A DNA stretch of 64,000 nt from Lachnospiraceae bacterium (GTDB taxonomy: Bacteria > Bacillota > Clostridia > Lachnospirales > Lachnospiraceae): contig SVEG01000001.1 of NCBI GenBank assembly GCA_015057505.1, positions 62,001 to 126,000 of the forward strand. Reading direction: 5' to 3'. The notes under the pieces were generated by a model. That model ran no database searches. It had not been told where the DNA came from and worked only from the letters and a program-made list of their open reading frames with translations. Shown here one piece after another: positions 63,351 through 64,000 of the stretch; position 1 is the first letter of the stretch, and every line of letters begins with the position of its first letter. The position numbers and the translations under genes were made by a program.

Positions 63351-63387
63351 AACCGATTAGGTTCTGATTGAATCTAATCGGTTTTTT
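63351..63387 (+). terminator. Intrinsic terminator after the AraC/GyrI gene
   Basis: AACCGATTAG (63351-63360) pairs perfectly with CTAATCGGTT (63374-63383), followed by TTTTTTA. Confidence 0.85.
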
Positions 63388-63465
63388 ATAAGAAAAACTA
63401 TTGCAAAATATTTTAAATTACATTAGCCTTATGTTAAGACATCCTTTTAGCAAAAGGAGGATATA

Positions 63466-64000
63466 ATGGACCGCGAAAAAATATTATATGAGATGATTTT
63501 TAAACGCAAATCTTTTCATCTGTTCAGGGATAATAAGACAAAGGAATATTACAGTGATTCTTATAAGCTTGCAGATAGTGAGCTTGCGGAAATCTATGAT
63601 GTATTTAAAACTTTTAAACCACTCGTTGAGAATATAAAGGTTGACATAAGAATTGTTCCTAATGAATTGACTACCTGCAAGAGAGGGCAGGAATACTGTA
63701 TCCTTTTGTATAGTGAGAAAAAGACAAATTACCTTCAGAATATTGGCTTTATCGGTGAACAGCTTGACTTGTATCTGACATCGAAAAATATAGGTGCGTT
63801 GTGGTTTGGGATAGGTAAGACTGAGGAGCAGACGTATAACGGACTTGATTTTGTTACGATGATTGCCATCTGCAAGGTGCCGGAGGATAAGTTCCGTAAG
63901 GATATGTTTAAGAGCAAGCGAAAGCCTGTGGAGGAGATTTGGCACGGTACAAAGTATTTGGATATTGCTAGTATTGTTCGTTTTGCGCCGAGCTCTTGTA
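63466..64000 (+). CDS. TM nitroreductase-like protein, 3' end cut by window
   Basis: An ATG at 63466, 7 bases after AAAAGGAGG, opens a frame that runs off the window; about 178 residues are visible. It starts MDREKILYEMIFKRKSFHLF, has GFIGEQLDLYLTSKNIGAL and GALWFGIGKTEEQ, and ends in KPVEEIWHGTK, which resembles the putative TM-nitroreductase family and its FMN contacts. It may be regulated by the preceding AraC/GyrI protein, with a terminator between them. Confidence 0.82.
   Translation, partial: MDREKILYEMIFKRKSFHLFRDNKTKEYYSDSYKLADSELAEIYDVFKTFKPLVENIKVDIRIVPNELTTCKRGQEYCILLYSEKKTNYLQNIGFIGEQLDLYLTSKNIGALWFGIGKTEEQTYNGLDFVTMIAICKVPEDKFRKDMFKSKRKPVEEIWHGTKYLDIASIVRFAPSSC

Noticed and set aside
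1-64000. CRISPR array, tRNA, rRNA, prophage or toxin-antitoxin system
   Set aside because: I looked for regular direct repeats with spacers, cloverleaf-type sequences, structural phage genes and toxin pairs and saw none; the only strong tandem repeat is coding (48367-49722).

Overview
The window is AT-rich, densely coding DNA from a Firmicute of the class Clostridia. The best guess is a pectin-degrading member of the Lachnospiraceae of the Lachnospira/Eubacterium eligens type. The indications are strong AGGAGG ribosome binding sites, TTGACA/TATAAT promoters, a ferredoxin-linked 2-oxoacid oxidoreductase, a CD3324-family protein, a VPKTG surface protein and five carbohydrate-active enzymes, four of them likely to act on pectin or its side chains. 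Family and genus are inferred; no rRNA gene is present to settle it. I saw no tRNA, rRNA, CRISPR array, prophage or complete transposon.

Layout. 1-4.5 kb: the end of a membrane protein, an ABC-2 ATPase and permease, and a PHP phosphoesterase, all tightly packed. 4.5-16 kb: topoisomerase III, an intracellular GH28 polygalacturonase, small enzymes, an HD-GYP signalling protein, an M28 peptidase with an inserted membrane hairpin, a membrane-anchored PL9 pectate lyase, a four-cysteine small peptide with its own strong promoter, and an intracellular pectin methylesterase. 16-22 kb: an orphan short serine recombinase, an AraC regulator divergent from a heterodimeric ABC exporter, and a zinc-ribbon membrane protein. 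23.6-29.4 kb: a P-loop ATPase, the vorDBAC-type 2-oxoacid:ferredoxin oxidoreductase, a cupin regulator and an acyl-CoA synthetase, which look like one metabolic unit. 29.4-42.4 kb: TauE/SafE transporter, a DUF2975-like/HTH pair, regulators, nitroreductase, a large GH2 enzyme, SIMPL protein, dGTPase, WYL regulator and an intact subtilase. 42.5-50.4 kb: GH43 lipoprotein, EamA permease, OPT transporter with a PqqD-like partner, and a 912-residue repeat-rich surface protein. 50.5-55.1 kb: polyamine ABC operon potA-potB-potCD followed by a compact structured RNA. 55.2-64 kb: regulators, argS behind an arginine-rich leader peptide and attenuator, a MerR regulator, small proteins, a NUDIX/P-loop/NUDIX group and a nitroreductase cut by the window end.

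How it works together. A secreted, anchored pectate lyase and a GH43 lipoprotein act outside. The GH28, pectinesterase and GH2 enzymes lack signal peptides and probably process imported oligogalacturonides or side chains inside the cell.

The observations most worth following are regulatory or architectural: the argS leader-peptide attenuator (55900-56144), the structured RNA after potCD (54907-55086), the duplicated Ig-like insertion in the C-terminus of PotA, the small four-cysteine peptide gene at 14032, the two intergenic double-hairpin elements whose stems differ by compensatory changes, and the subtilase ribosome binding site buried in a hairpin.
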